Origin: Ambrosia x helenae
Lineage: Eukaryota > Streptophyta > Magnoliopsida > Asterales > Asteraceae
Length of the DNA: 64,000 nucleotides
Assembly: GCA_030844895.1 (NCBI GenBank)
Contig: CM061227.1
Location: forward strand, 74,154,593 to 74,218,592
Direction of reading: 5' to 3'
Below the pieces are notes generated by a model. The model did no database searches and was not told the origin of the DNA. It saw only the letters and a program-made list of their open reading frames with translations. Positions 38,071-50,541 of the stretch are shown here, one piece after another. The first letter of the stretch is position 1. Each line of letters starts with the position of its first letter. Position numbers and translations under genes: made by a program.

Positions 38071-40680
38071 TGTAACACCCCAACCGATGGCGGAAACATC
38101 GAGGTACCACGTAGTGATGATTGTTCAATAGCTCATTTTACTAAATGAAAGTTGAATAATATTAAGCGATTTACAATTTGTCTTACAGGTAATGATTACA
38201 AAATCTTGATTAATATAAACTAAGTCCAAAGCTCCTACATGTTCCAAGACTTGTTCAACTTCCAATAGCAAATAAAACTTGAAACATGTTAAGTTGGAAA
38301 GATGGGGGGTCAACTATAAATAGTTGGTGAGAATACATAGGTTTTTGCATATAATAGAAATCAATAGTTTGTATAGCAGTCGTAGTTGAGACATATCAAT
38401 GAATAATGTTAGAGTATGAGTCCGACATGTAACAATGCGTCTTTTGCACAATCAAACCTTGTATCGACTAAGATCTAACTCGCAAGTTAATAAAAGTGTA
38501 ACTGTTTTCGATCATCCCTGAATTTATGTGGGGGGATGGGTTTGTCAGACCTATAGCGTTATAATCTAAACAGGCAGCTTGATCAATGTTAATGATTGTA
38601 CTGTGTCTTTTGGTTACAGTCAAATTGAATCCACAAGTTTCAACATAATGAGACTAAGTAATTGTTGTTGCATCAAAAATGTTTAAACATGTTTCACCCC
38701 AAATATGTAAAACAGTAAAACGGGGCTATGTAAACTCACCTTAGCATGAATGTTGAATCTTTGAAATAGTCTAAATATGGCACAAAAGTTCTCGAAGCAT
38801 TTCCCTAGGTTCAAGGCAATAAAATAAGTGTTAGGAAGCTAAAGAGTCTAAGTTTTCTAGTCTATAGGTATTCTAGGGTTCATAATTTAGAGGTAGGCGT
38901 TTAATTTGAAATAATTGTTAAATAAATGATAAGTAAGGAAAAAAATTAAGAAAATAAATAAATAAAAGGATTTTATTGTAGAATCTTGATCAAGGGTGGT
39001 TGTACTAAAATATTATAGTGTGAAAATAATTTTTATAAAATTATTTTCATAATTAAGGTATATATAATATATTACAACCTATTAATCAAAACGTAGTAAT
39101 AATATTCAAAAATATTAAATTTCATAAATTTTAGGTTATAAAATTAAAGTTCTGATCTAGATTAATAAAAAAATTATGTGAAATTTTGGTGCAAAATGAT
39201 GAAAAATGAATTTATTATAATTAAAACAAAATAAATTGATTAAAAATAATTAATTAATCTTTTTCCAAAAATAAAATTTAGTTTTATAAAGTTTATTAGT
39301 TTATAAGTCTAAAATATTCTTTTGTAGAATTTTTATAAATCGTTTAATGATATTTCTAGAATTTTTAATTTATTTATAAATAAACTTGTAATATTTAATA
39401 TATATATATATATATTAAATAAATAAATTTTCTGAAAATATACAATAAAATTTATTTGTTATATATCATAAAATAAATTTTGTAGAATTTATAAGTCATT
39501 TTTGACGTTTAAAATATATTATAAAAGTTATTAACCAAAATAATATAAAAAATACAAAAGAAAAAATAACAAAAAAAAGTGTTGTTGCGGAGGATCGAAC
39601 CCGAGTCAATGGCCGGGTGGTGGTTTATCACAAGTGTGGCCACCACTGGCCACACCCTGAGAACGTTTAGAAACCAAAACATAATTATTTTAAACATTAA
39701 CTTCTTTGATCCTAATCCCCTTATAAACCCTAGAATCAAAATCCTTCGATTAAGCCAGATATTGACAAGGATCAGACAATCAACCATGGGGATTCAGTCT
39801 AGGATGACAAAACGAATATAGAGGTGTAATCAATTTGGACTTACCGATCTTGAAGCTCATGATTAGTCGTACCAACAAAACGGTCAACCTCTTTCAATTA
39901 GGAGAACAGAGAGTGTGTGTATGTTTGATTTGAGAGAGGTGTATGGAAATTCGGACAAGTCTGTGTGAAAAGGAGGGTTCGATTTATACTGGTTTCGTAT
40001 AATAGGAAGGTTTAAATTATTTTGACCAAAACACGGTCAACACGCATTCAAACCATTAAATTTGGAATGATTTGCGCTGTAAATACGTCGATTGTATGTT
40101 GTTTTGATACGGAATGATATGTCGGCCAGATCTGCACGACCCAGTTAGTTCAAGGATTCCATAATAGGTGTCAATTAAGCTTTGATTGTTCGTGGACTTG
40201 TCAGTGGGCCGGGTATGGTCTGGTTTGGTTAACTGGGTAGTAGGGTGGGCAACAGATGTGGGCCGAATGTTTTGGGCCTGGTTGTGTGGGCTCAGCTTTG
40301 TCTAGGCTTGTTCTTGGATTAAGGGTGATGAGTTATGGGTGGATACGGTTAATCGGTTTGGATTTTGTATAAAGAAGAGTTATTAGAGTTTATATAAACA
40401 AAACCAATCAATTTTTATTTTATTATTATTTTTTTATATAAAAGTTGGTATATATATATATGTATATTTATTATTATTATTATTATTATTATAATAAAAA
40501 TAAAGAGGGTTCAAATATTTAGTTTTATCGAGCAAGCTTTGTATTTATAAAAAATTAATTACTTTGACATGTCTAAAATTTATAGGAATGGAAAGTAATA
40601 ATGTTATAAAATAAATGTGAATGGGACTTGAATGAATAAAAATGGGAATTTTATTAATTGAAAAATTACAAAATGTTACA
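38071..40680 (-). repeat. 3' LTR of gypsy G2
   Basis: 2610 bp, closely similar to 46150-48818 but with many base differences and shorter TA and TTA microsatellites, so the insertion is not recent. Small frames at 39509-39821 are not conserved coding sequence. Confidence 0.88.
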
Positions 40681-40694
40681 GTCTCCCCTACCTT
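40681..40694 (-). other. Polypurine tract of gypsy G2
   Basis: Minus strand AGGTAGGGGAGAC abutting the 3' LTR. Confidence 0.75.
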
Positions 40695-41733
40695 TAGGAA
40701 CTTCATCCCGAAGGTAATGTTGGGGAGGCTATTGGGAGTAGGTGAGGGTACATGGTACAAGCTAGGGTGACTATGGTTTAGAGTATAGTAAAAGTTTAGA
40801 AGTAACATGATCAAGGTTTTGAGTGACATTGGTCTGTGATGGAGCACTAAACTTAAGTTCCAGGAATGGAAAACAGGAATGCACAAGATGACCATTAAGG
40901 CTAAATGGACCACCAATTAACTAGGGTTTATTATTGGGTATCTACCGAAAACCTTGATAGAATTTCACACTACCTTAATGTAGCTGTAAATTTATGATTA
41001 CGTTCAGGACCGTAATCACCAATTTACCTTACATTAGGGTTTTGTGTCCTTCTATGACTGTAAACACACACGTAAAACACACGACACATAATAGCCTGGT
41101 GATCGAATCTTTGTATCAATGAGTCTAATGCTTTTTATCAAATTGTAGGTTCAATGCAAACAAAAATGAGTTCAACTGTTGAGCAGGCAAGAAGACCTCT
41201 ACCAGTCAGTGAGTAGGAACCTCTACCGGTTGTTGAGTAGGTACGATGGCCTCTACCAGTCGTTGAACAGGTTATTAAAAACCTCTACCGACAGTTGAGC
41301 AGGCATGATGATCTCTACCAATCGTTGAGCAGGTTTATTAGAAACTCTACCAACTGTTGAGCAAGTACTTCATCCTCTACCAGTTGTTGATTAAATGTAT
41401 CAATTGTTTCACACATAAGTTGCAAATTGATAATACATATATGTAAGAAACAAGCATCAGGTATAGTATGTGAGTTGTAATTGTATTACTCTAGACAAGG
41501 TTAATGGGTCTAGGGATGAATATAGCAATTAGTTCATATTCAACTAGGTATGTTTTTGAATAATCATATGTTCAAATATGCTAGATAGCTAAATTCTTAT
41601 ATAAGAGGCAACAATATTCAATAATAATATTTATTACTTGAATCAAAATGAGTCATTACATAGAATTCAAAAGTAAATAACATTCTAATAGTATGATCTT
41701 GTCATTAGGTAGCTGGAGGGTATTGGTCTCGGT
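40695..41733 (-). other. 3' internal region of gypsy G2 without pol; short CTCTACC repeats
   Basis: No pol domain in any frame. About 41178-41392 holds roughly six degenerate ~42-bp units built on CTCTACCAGTCGTTGAGCAGG-type sequence. The remainder is AT-rich. Confidence 0.6.
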
Positions 41734-42487
41734 TTAAGTTAGGACATCGGTTACGGAAGTGGTTTGGGTCTCCACATTCATAGCACTGCCATAATTGTAT
41801 CTGCCGGGACGATTAGGATTAGCAGCCTGGGCAGGAGTGGTTGGTTGGTTGTTATGGAGGTTTGGTGCTTCACGACATGAGTTGATCAAATGACCATACT
41901 TGCCACAATTTGTGCATAAGCGAAATGGCGAAACGGTGGGGTGGTGACGATTACAAGTGCTACATAGAGGGAAATTTCCTGCATGGGGTTTCTTGTTTAC
42001 GGGCGTGGGGTTTGCAACAGGATCCCCAGTCTTTCGCTTTCGGTTCTCTTTTGTTACTGCTGCTACAACACTTGCTTTCTGCCCTTTTCGAAATAGTGTC
42101 CCATTCTTCACGTGGTTGTCAGTTAAGGTTGCTGCTAGACACTTGGCCTATTCGAGGGTAGCAGGGTTCCTTCCCTACACCGTGTCCCGAATCTGCATGG
42201 GTAAGCCACCAATATATTTTTCGATAGCAACAGGTAGGGGAGTGACTTTATGAGGTAGTAATAGGCTAAGCTCATGGAAACTAGTGTTGTAGGCGAGGTT
42301 TTCTCTACTATCCTAGACGAGAACATGAAACTCATCTTCCAACTTCTTAATTTCGTTACGAGGGCAGAATTCGGCCTTCATGATGTCTTTGGCTTGTTCC
42401 TAAGTCAAAGCCAGTGCAACTTCAACTCCACGAATTCGTTTTTCTTTGTTCCACCACGTGAGTGCCCGCTTTTGGAGGACACTCATA
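41734..42487 (-). pseudogene. gag: Gag of gypsy G2, C-terminal part
   Basis: The minus strand continues gag after the solo LTR: SVLQKRALTWWN, then MKAEFCPRNEIKKLEDEFH, with single stop codons, and IGGLPMQIRDTV. The last 125 codons (42111-41734) are open and include a double zinc knuckle, CSTCNRHH and CTNCGKYGHLINSC, and a Pro/Asn-rich tail ending in a stop. No protease follows. Confidence 0.7.
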
Positions 42488-43677
42488 TGTCACACCCTCA
42501 AATTCCACGTGCGGGGTTTTACCGCGAGGCGCGTGACACACCAGGATCTCAGTTAACGATCACAATAAACATACAACAACATGCATTCATATATATTTTT
42601 AAAACCAAAATATCATGCTTTGAGCCGTAAACCAGCAGCGGAAGCATTTCTTGTTTACAACCAAAAGACATATCATTGTTTACAAAACATTGTTTAATAT
42701 GCTTCAAAATATTAGACGCTGTGCATGACTCCGTGCGCCTAGCCCATTGACTGCTACCTTAGCGACCTGAGAAAACATGCCAAAAATGTCAACATATAAT
42801 GCTGGTGAGTTCACAGGTTTTCTTTTATAAAGTGTTGTTATAAGTTGCGAAGATCATATCCGTTACTACTAGGTTATAAGAACGTTAGCTAGACGTTAAG
42901 TGTTTGTTTACTACTGCGGTTGGGAACCCATTACTATACGTTTATATGTTGTTGAAGCTTGCCCAGCTGTTTTGGCTATAACCGATGCCTCGGCGAGCCA
43001 GTAATAAGAGACAATATGCACCCGCCCGGCCCAGCCGTCGAGTGGGGTTTGTGAGGCCCAATAGATCTATCCACATTTCCCCCGTTGTGCATCCCCGTAC
43101 ATTCATGGTTTCCCCCCTGGGACTTTCCATAAAAGCCGCATAGTATTTGTAAAGTAACCATAGTATAACATGATCTTTAATAAGTAAGTAAGTAGCATGT
43201 TTCTCCCCCGAAAGCAAAATGGTAAAAGTGGGGCTGTGAAACTCACCTCGGATTGCGTTACTTGAAAACAGTTAAGTAATTCTGTTATGATAGCCCCAAA
43301 TAGCGGCGACCTATCATAAGATGTGTATAAGTATCGGACTAATAACCCGCAGGTTAACTAGTCCCCGAATGTCCAGACCATAACCATAAACGTTTGAAAA
43401 CACCTTTGACTGTTAAACCAACCGTACCAGACAAGACCCGACATCCCATTGGTGACCCGACATCCCACGTGTTAGGCAATTACAAGACATCATGCTTCAC
43501 ATGCAATTAAACATTCAATACGCGCAATAGTTCACTTAGTCTAGCATAATGTCCAATTAACGCATAAACAGGTCCGAACACGTGTTACCAAGTCATTGGG
43601 TGTATCCCGGGGTTCCTATCATGTTCCTAGGTGTCAAATCATGTTCCGGGATGTCAAAATGCGTTTATGACAGCAGT

Positions 43678-43830
43678 ACACGCGATTAGGAAACTTTCAT
43701 GCGATTAGGAAAAGTCAACTAGTGAGTAGGAGGGGGTCAATAGGCGAGTAGGGCCTATTCGCATGAAGCATCAGGCGAGTAGGCCCCTACTCGCATGAAG
43801 CTTCAGGCGAGTAGGCTCCTATTCGCCTCT
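43678..43830 (-). repeat. CGAGTAGG/CGATTAGG palindrome array, downstream part of solo LTR
   Basis: Arms GCGATTAGGAAA (twice), then GGCGAGTAGGGCCTATTCGC, GGCGAGTAGGCCCCTACTCGC and GGCGAGTAGGCTCCTATTCGCC. It is the positional match of the CGATTAGG array at 10963-11070. Confidence 0.8.
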
Positions 43831-44597
43831 GCACAGCTGTTGCGCGTTTTCGCTCGTTAAACCCTCCAAATCAGATCCGAAACATGTAAAAGCACCCAAT
43901 ATCAAAACTAAACTATTAACCAACCCTTTCCAAGCAAAAACCCCCAATTTATCTCTGCTCTAACGGGCTCAGTGCGATTATTTCCAAAAATGGCAAAATA
44001 CTAGGTTTCATTAACTATGAAATCTTTCCTTAAGTAGTAAAGATCAGATTACACCTCCTACAAATTGCAATACATCATCCCTATGTTATAACATCATTCT
44101 AGCATGATTCCTAACCATAAACAAGCAATGAATCATAACATAACATCCTATTTCTTCAAGGATCACCCAAATGGGTCAAAATGCATACTTGCACCTAAAC
44201 ACCATAACAAGAGCTTAAACTCATATATAATCATCCTAACAATACCTACACATCAGAAGTACATCAAATTCATGGAAACATTCATGTTATAATCATCATA
44301 TGCATCAATACTTCACATATAGCAAGTATTATGGTGTAGACTTGTTTTAGAACTCCTTTCCAAGGTTTTTAAAGACTCATTATTATCAAAATAAGGTCTG
44401 GACTTTTGGGGAACCAAGACAATAATATTACAAAGGTGTAGGATGAAGAACACACCTTGGATTTTATCAAAGAAAGGTGTATAAGCTTGGTGATGGTGTG
44501 TTTTGAGGCAAAACAAGTTCTAGAGGTGTGTCAAGGTGTGTGGGAGGCTTAGGATCAGTTAGGGTTGCACAAATGGTGTTTGGGGAGTCAAGGGTTC

Positions 44598-44607
44598 TAT
44601 TTATAGG
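44598..44607 (-). promoter_or_regulatory. TATA box of the solo gypsy LTR
   Basis: Minus strand CTATAAATAG just downstream of the palindrome array, as in the Copia and G1 LTRs. Confidence 0.55.
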
Positions 44608-44634
44608 TGTTTTGACTCGTGTTCAGCAGTATAA

Positions 44635-44772
44635 GCGAGTAGCAGATCAGTTCAGGCGAGTAGGGATCCTACTCGCCTCTATTCATGCGAGTAGGGCTCC
44701 TACTCGCCCCAACTCCCTCTACTCGCATCAAGGAGGGGCGATTAGGAGCTCCCCAGGCTCCTAATCGCCTAT
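44635..44772 (-). repeat. CGAGTAGG/CGATTAGG palindrome array, promoter part of solo LTR
   Basis: Hairpins GGCGAGTAGGATCC-type (GGCGAGTAGGGATCCTACTCGCC), GCGAGTAGGGCTCCTACTCGC and GGCGATTAGGAGC...GCTCCTAATCGCC. The TATA box (minus strand CTATAAATAG, 44598-44607) follows within about 30 nt. Confidence 0.82.
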
Positions 44773-45150
44773 AGGGTGCTGGAACGGGTTTTTGGCGCGT
44801 TAAACACTATTTTAACACATATAAACACGTATTCACATACCGACAAGTCACATAATGATTTCAAACATATAATGCACGATAACTAACACGTTTACATCCG
44901 TTCACCAATTCCCGGGACTCGAGACTTGTGTGTGAGTTAAACCCGGTGATTCCACGAATCACCAATCCTTGTACACATGGTTATGGACCGACTCCCGATG
45001 ATCCCGCGGATCATCGTAACGACTCCCAATGATTCCCAGAATCATCGTACCGACTCGACTGACCCCGTTAAGTACGTAATATGCATGACTCGCTAAGGTA
45101 GACTTACTAGTTTAGTCAACGTTACTAACCTGAGTTTGTCGGGTGTCACA

Positions 45151-45579
45151 TCATAGCATAGCGAACTTTAAGGTTGTCATGGCACTCGCTATTGATGAAG
45201 GTATTTTCCATATTCTCGAACCACTGTAGAAGACCAGTGGCTCCCTCATCCCCGCTGAACTTGGGAGGATTGCAAGTGTTGAAATGCTTGAGGGTGCAAA
45301 CAGGATGAGCATTTCCATTCCCATTGCTATTCCCATTGTGGTTACCATTCCCGTTGCCATACCACTTGCTACTTGAGCAATTTGGGCAACTAAATTGGGG
45401 AGTACTGCCGCCATTTGTTGAGCCATTTGTTGGGTGATGATCACGGTGAGTTGAGCATTCCCAGGATTACCATTGTCTTGGTTTTTGTTGTTATTGTTGT
45501 TGTTGTTGTTGTGGTGGTGGTCATTGTCGTTATTATCATTTTCGTTGTTGTTGTTGTGAGTGCTGCAACGAGGAGCCAT
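45151..45579 (-). pseudogene. gag: Gag of gypsy G2, N-terminal part
   Basis: ATG at 45579 (MAPRCSTHNNN) opens an Asn/Asp/His-rich stretch and AQLTVIITQQMAQQ. A shift near 45300 moves the capsid start (CTLKHFNTCNPPKFSGDEG; LLQWFENMENTF) to another frame. The coding sequence is interrupted by the solo LTR at 45150 and continues at 42487. Confidence 0.7.
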
Positions 45580-46134
45580 TTTCTGAAAGAAATACAATGA
45601 AGATTTCAATGAGGCATAGATTAGGATAATGTGATATAATGAGGAATGTAATCATTTATTCATAAATTAAAACGAATAAACGATAACGTTGACTTATCAA
45701 AGTTTCTACATTCTAATAACATAGTGAAGACATGCTTTAGCCTATAAGTGAACACTCATCCTGAGAATTCCCATGTAGGCATCCGGGTCCCTCGTCTGAT
45801 TGGGATTTATGCGCAATGCTAGTCCTAGACAGAAAACTCAGAATACAGGCGTTCACCCTTCCAGATTGCACGTGTTCGTCATTAGAATATAGAGCTTCGA
45901 CGAGATTATCAAGGCAGCTCAGGTTAAGACCTGAGAATTCTATTCTATTAGTCTAAGGGTAGATCCAGAGATGGAGAATAATCATCTTTTCGGGGCTAAG
46001 GTAAGGATAAGAAGTAGGATGGAGATAGAGAATAGAAACAAGTAGAGTTGCAAGTAAGAGGAGCAAGTACGAGTTAAAATCCTAGGGTTATAGACTATAT
46101 TATTTTTCTAATAACCTAATTCACTATAACCATG

Positions 46135-46146
46135 GCTCTGATACCA
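46135..46146 (-). other. Primer-binding site of gypsy G2
   Basis: Minus strand TGGTATCAGAGC, 3 nt inside the 5' LTR; initiator Met-tRNA type. Confidence 0.9.
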
Positions 46147-46149
46147 ATC

Positions 46150-47479
46150 TGTAACACCCCAACCGATGGCGAAAACATCGAGGTGCCACGTAGTGATGAT
46201 TGTTCAATAGCTCATCGTACTAAATGAAAGTTGAATAATATTAAACGATTTACAATTCGTCTAACAAGTAATCATTACAAAAGCTTGATTAATATAAACT
46301 AAGTCCAAAGCTCCTACGTGTTCCAAGACTTGTTCAACTTCCAATAGCAAATAAAACCTGAAACATGTTAAGTTGGAAAGATGGGGGGTCTACTATAAAT
46401 AGTTGGTGAGAATACATAGGTTTTTGCATGTAATAGAAATCAATAGTTTGTATAGTAGTCATAGTTGAGACATATCAATGAATAATATTAGAGTATGAGT
46501 CCGACATGTAACAATGCGTCTTTTGCACAATCTAACCTTGTGTCGACTGAGACCTAACTCGCAATTTAGTAAAAGTGTAAATGTTTAGATCATCCCAAAA
46601 CTAATGCGGGGGATGGGTTTGTCAGACCAATAGCGTTATAATCTAAACAGGCGGCTTGATCAATGTTAATGATTGTACTGTGTCTTTTTGTTACAGTCAA
46701 ATTGAATCCACAAGTTTCAACATAATGAGACTGAGTAATAGTTCTTGCATAAAAAATGTTTAAACATGTTTCACCCCAAAAATGAAAAACAGTAAAAAGG
46801 GGCTATGTAAACTCACCTTAGTAGGAATGTTGAATCTTTGAAATAGTCTAAATATGGAACAAAAGTTCCCGAAGCATTTCCCTATGTTCAAGGCAATAAA
46901 ATAACTGTTGGGAAGCTAAAGAGTCTAAGTTTTCTAGTCTATAGGTATTCTAGGGTTCATAATTTAGGGGTAGACGTTTAAATTGAAATAATTGTTAATT
47001 AAATGATAAGTAAGGGAAAAATTATGAAAATAAATAAATAAAAGGATTTTTGTAGAATCTTGATTAAGGGTGGTTGTACTAAAATATTATAGTGTGAAAA
47101 TAATTTTTATAAAATTATTTTCATAATTGAAGTATATATAATATATTATAACTTATTAATCAAAACGTAGTAATAATATTCAAAATTATTAAATTTCATA
47201 AATTTTAGTTTATAAAATTATATTTCTGATCTAGATTAATAAAAAAATTATGTGAAATTTTGGTGCAAAAATGATGGAAAATGAATTTATTATGAATTTA
47301 TTATGATTAAAACAAAATAAATTGATTAAAAATAATTTATTAATCTTTTTTGGAAAATAAAATTTAGTTTTATAAAGTTTATTAGTTTATAAGTCTAAAA
47401 TAATTTTTTGTAGAATTTTTATAAATCGTTTAGTGATATTTCTAGAATTTTTAATTTATTTATAAATAAACTTGTAATA

Positions 47480-47517
<38 letters not shown>

Positions 47518-48564
47518 TAAATAAATTTTTTGAAATTAAAAATTATACAATAAAGTTTATTTGTTATATATCATAAAATAAGTTTTTGTAGAATTTATAA
47601 GTCATTTTTGATATTTATAATATATTATAAAATTTATTAACCAAAATAATATAAAAAAATACAAAAGAAAAAATAACAAAAAAAAAAGTGTTGTTAGGGA
47701 GGATCGAACCCGAGTCAGTGGCCAGATGGTGGTTTATCACAAGTGTGGCCACCACTGGGCCACACCCTGAGAACGTTTAGAAACCAAAACATAATTATTT
47801 TAAACATTAACTTCTTTGATCCTAATCCCCTTATAAACCCTAGAATCAAAATCCTTCGATTAAACCCGATATTGACAAGGATCAGACAATCAACCATGGG
47901 GCTTCAGTCTATGATGACAAAATGAATACAGAGGTGTAATCAATTTGGACTTACCGATCTTGAAGCTCAGGATTAGTCGGGTCAACAAAACGGTCAACCT
48001 CTTTCAATTTGGAGAATAGAGAGTGTGTGTATGTTTGATTTGAGAGAGGTGTATGGAAATTCGGACAAGTCTGAGTGAAAAGGAGGGTTCGATTTATACT
48101 GGTTTCGTATAATAGGAAGGTTTAAATTATTTTGACCAAAACACGGTCAACACGCATTCAAACCATTAAATTTGGAATGATTTGCACTGTAAATACGTCG
48201 ATTATATGTTGTTTTGATACGGAATGATATGTCGGCCATATCTGCATGACCCAGTTAGTTCAATGTTTCCATAATAGGTGTCAATTAAGCTTTAATTGTT
48301 CGTGTACTTGTCAGTAGGTCGGGTCGGGTCTGGTTTGGTTAACCGGGTAGTAGGGGTGGGTAACAAATGTGGGCCGGATGTTTTGGGCCTGGTTATGTGG
48401 GCCCAGCTTTGTGTGGGCTTGTTCTTGGATTAAGGGTGATAAGTTATGGGTGGATATGGTTAATGGGTTTGGATTTTGTATAAAGAAGAGTCATTATAGT
48501 TTATTTAAACAAAACCATTCAATTTTTATTTTATTAATATTTTTTTTAAAGCTAATATATGTAC

Positions 48565-48615
<51 letters not shown>

Positions 48616-48818
48616 CATCATCATTATTATTATAAAAATAAAGAGGGTTCAAATATTTAGTTTTATCGAGCAAGGTTTGTATTTATAAAAAATTAATAAC
48701 TTTGACATGTTTAAAATTTATAGGAATGGAAAGTAATAATGTTATAAAATAAATGTGAATGGGAGTTGAATGAATAAAAACGGGAATTTTATTAATTCAA
48801 AAATTACAAAATGTTACA
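46150..48818 (-). repeat. 5' LTR of gypsy G2
   Basis: 2669 bp. It contains a (TA)n run near 47485-47512 and a long (TTA)n run at 48568-48630, both expanded relative to the other LTR. Confidence 0.88.
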
Positions 48819-48823
48819 CTTAC

Positions 48824-49989
48824 GAAAGGTAAAACCAGTTTTGGAAAAACCCATTCGACCCCTCAGAAGGGTCGAACCAAAATTCACACTCCCATTCGAC
48901 CATGTTAATTTGCACGAACCAAATTTACAAACTTTAATTCGAGCATTCAACTGCAGAAATGGAAATTTGATATAAACTAAGTATTTTTATGTGTAATCCT
49001 TTTATGTAAACTATATGTACTTGATCAACTAGTGTAACGGGTCACCAATGGGATGTCGGGCCTGTCTGGTGTGTCGGGTCAACGTTCAAACACATTTTCA
49101 AACATACGTAGTCATGATCTGGACAATCGGGGACTAGTTACCTATGGGTTGTTAGTCAAAACACTCATACACACTTTATGATAGGTCGTCGGTATTAGGG
49201 GCTATCATCGCATTGTTGAACTATACTAATTCAAGAACGGAACCTAAGGTGAGTTTCACGGCCCCACTATCACACACTTTCTCATGGGGGAGAAACATGC
49301 TACACATATGGATACATATAGATCATGTTATACTATGGTTATCCTTTGTTTACTATGCGACTCAACTAAATCCCAAGGAAACCACAAATATGGATATATA
49401 GCTGGAAAATGAGGATAGATCTATTGAGCTTGACAAACCCTAGTCGGGTCGACTGGAGGTCGGACGGGTGCATATTGTCTCAAACACACACGGCCTACCG
49501 GGGATGATGGGAGTCCGAAGGAAACACACTTTTGGAAACATAATCAGCAATGGTTTCAAATGTAGTAGTAACATACCTAACGTCTAGCTGACGTTCATAT
49601 AATATAGTATTAACGGGAATGATCTACTTTACTTATGGAAACTGTTTTATAAAACCTGTGAACTCACCAGCATATTTTGTTGACACATTTAGCATGTATT
49701 CTCAGGTCGCTAAGGTAGCACGGTCGGAGTAGGAGCATGGAGTCAACGGCGTCTAGCATCACTTGGATGTTTTGAATAACTTTGACCTTTAAACTATTTT
49801 ACTCTGAGTTGTAAACTTTGGAGCTTCCGCTGTGGTTGTTTTATACTTTCAAAAAAAAAACTATTTGGTTAGTTGTGTTACATTATTTTCATTGCATATA
49901 GTTGTCGTTTATTGTGACCATTGACTTGGATCCTTGTATGTCACGCGCCTCGCGGTAAAACCCCGCAAGTGGAATTTGAGGGTGTGACG
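48824..49989 (+). repeat. 5' LTR of gypsy G1, second part
   Basis: Continues the LTR after the nested element and its CTTAC duplication. It ends with CGCGGTAAAACCCCGC...GAGGGTGTGAC, the family 3' end, followed by the PBS. Confidence 0.8.
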
Positions 49990-49992
49990 GAT

Positions 49993-50004
49993 TGGTATCA
50001 GAGC
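49993..50004 (+). other. Primer-binding site of gypsy G1
   Basis: TGGTATCAGAGC, complementary to initiator Met-tRNA, 3 nt after the LTR. A non-coding leader of about 540 nt follows before gag. Confidence 0.9.
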
Positions 50005-50541
50005 CAATGGTTATAATGAATAGGACTGTATGTAGAGTCTAGTCTATAGCCGAGTCTCACACACTAGATGGTCACACACTTATGGGTCATAATAAGTGGG
50101 AAACATACTAACCTTCTCGGGGTGTCGGTATTCTTTGCATTTAGTGTTGCATCATCCATGTCAACTATTATTTGATTATATCTTTTATTTCTATCCTTCT
50201 CTTTCTTTGGGATTTGAAAACGATGAGGCTAGGTTGTGGATCCTTACACGACGGTGGTGTACATTGGAGTGGCTTCGGCGAATTCTAGAGATCTGTCCAG
50301 GATTCGAACATCTCCCTTCTATACTCCAACGGACTCACTTGCCTATACACACACTCTCTTGCGCTTGTACTTGTAGTGGTACACCTTTGAGTGACTGTTC
50401 ACTTAAGGACTCTTGCGATGTCTTGATCAGATGGTTTGTAGTTGATACGAATTGGTGTGATTGGGATGATTATATATCATGACTACTAGTGGTTTATACT
50501 AGTGATAATTCTGAATGCCTTGTTCTTTATGATGCCAGAAG

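Larger units (their letters stand above)
42488..45150 (-). repeat. Solo LTR of a Tekay-type gypsy element
   Basis: 2663 bp with perfect TGTGACACCC/GGGTGTGACA inverted ends and target duplication TCATA (42483-42487 and 45151-45155), inserted in the gag of G2. It is the same family as 10441-12301 and the LTR of G1. It left no internal sequence, as expected from LTR-LTR recombination. Confidence 0.92.
38071..48818 (-). mobile_element. Gag-only Ty3/gypsy element G2 (non-autonomous), nested
   Basis: LTRs 38071-40680 and 46150-48818 share TGTAACACCCC...AAATGTTACA ends, with target duplication CTTAC at 38066-38070 and 48819-48823. The minus-strand PBS, gag and PPT are present, but protease, RT and integrase are absent. 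Without the nested solo LTR the internal region is only about 2.8 kb. It lies within the 5' LTR of gypsy G1. Confidence 0.88.

Noticed and set aside
39396..39413. (TA)n and (TTA)n runs in G2 LTRs as functional elements
   Set aside because: Simple microsatellites that differ in length between the two LTRs.
45415..45600. Valine-rich + strand frame
   Set aside because: Antisense of the Asn-rich start of G2 gag.
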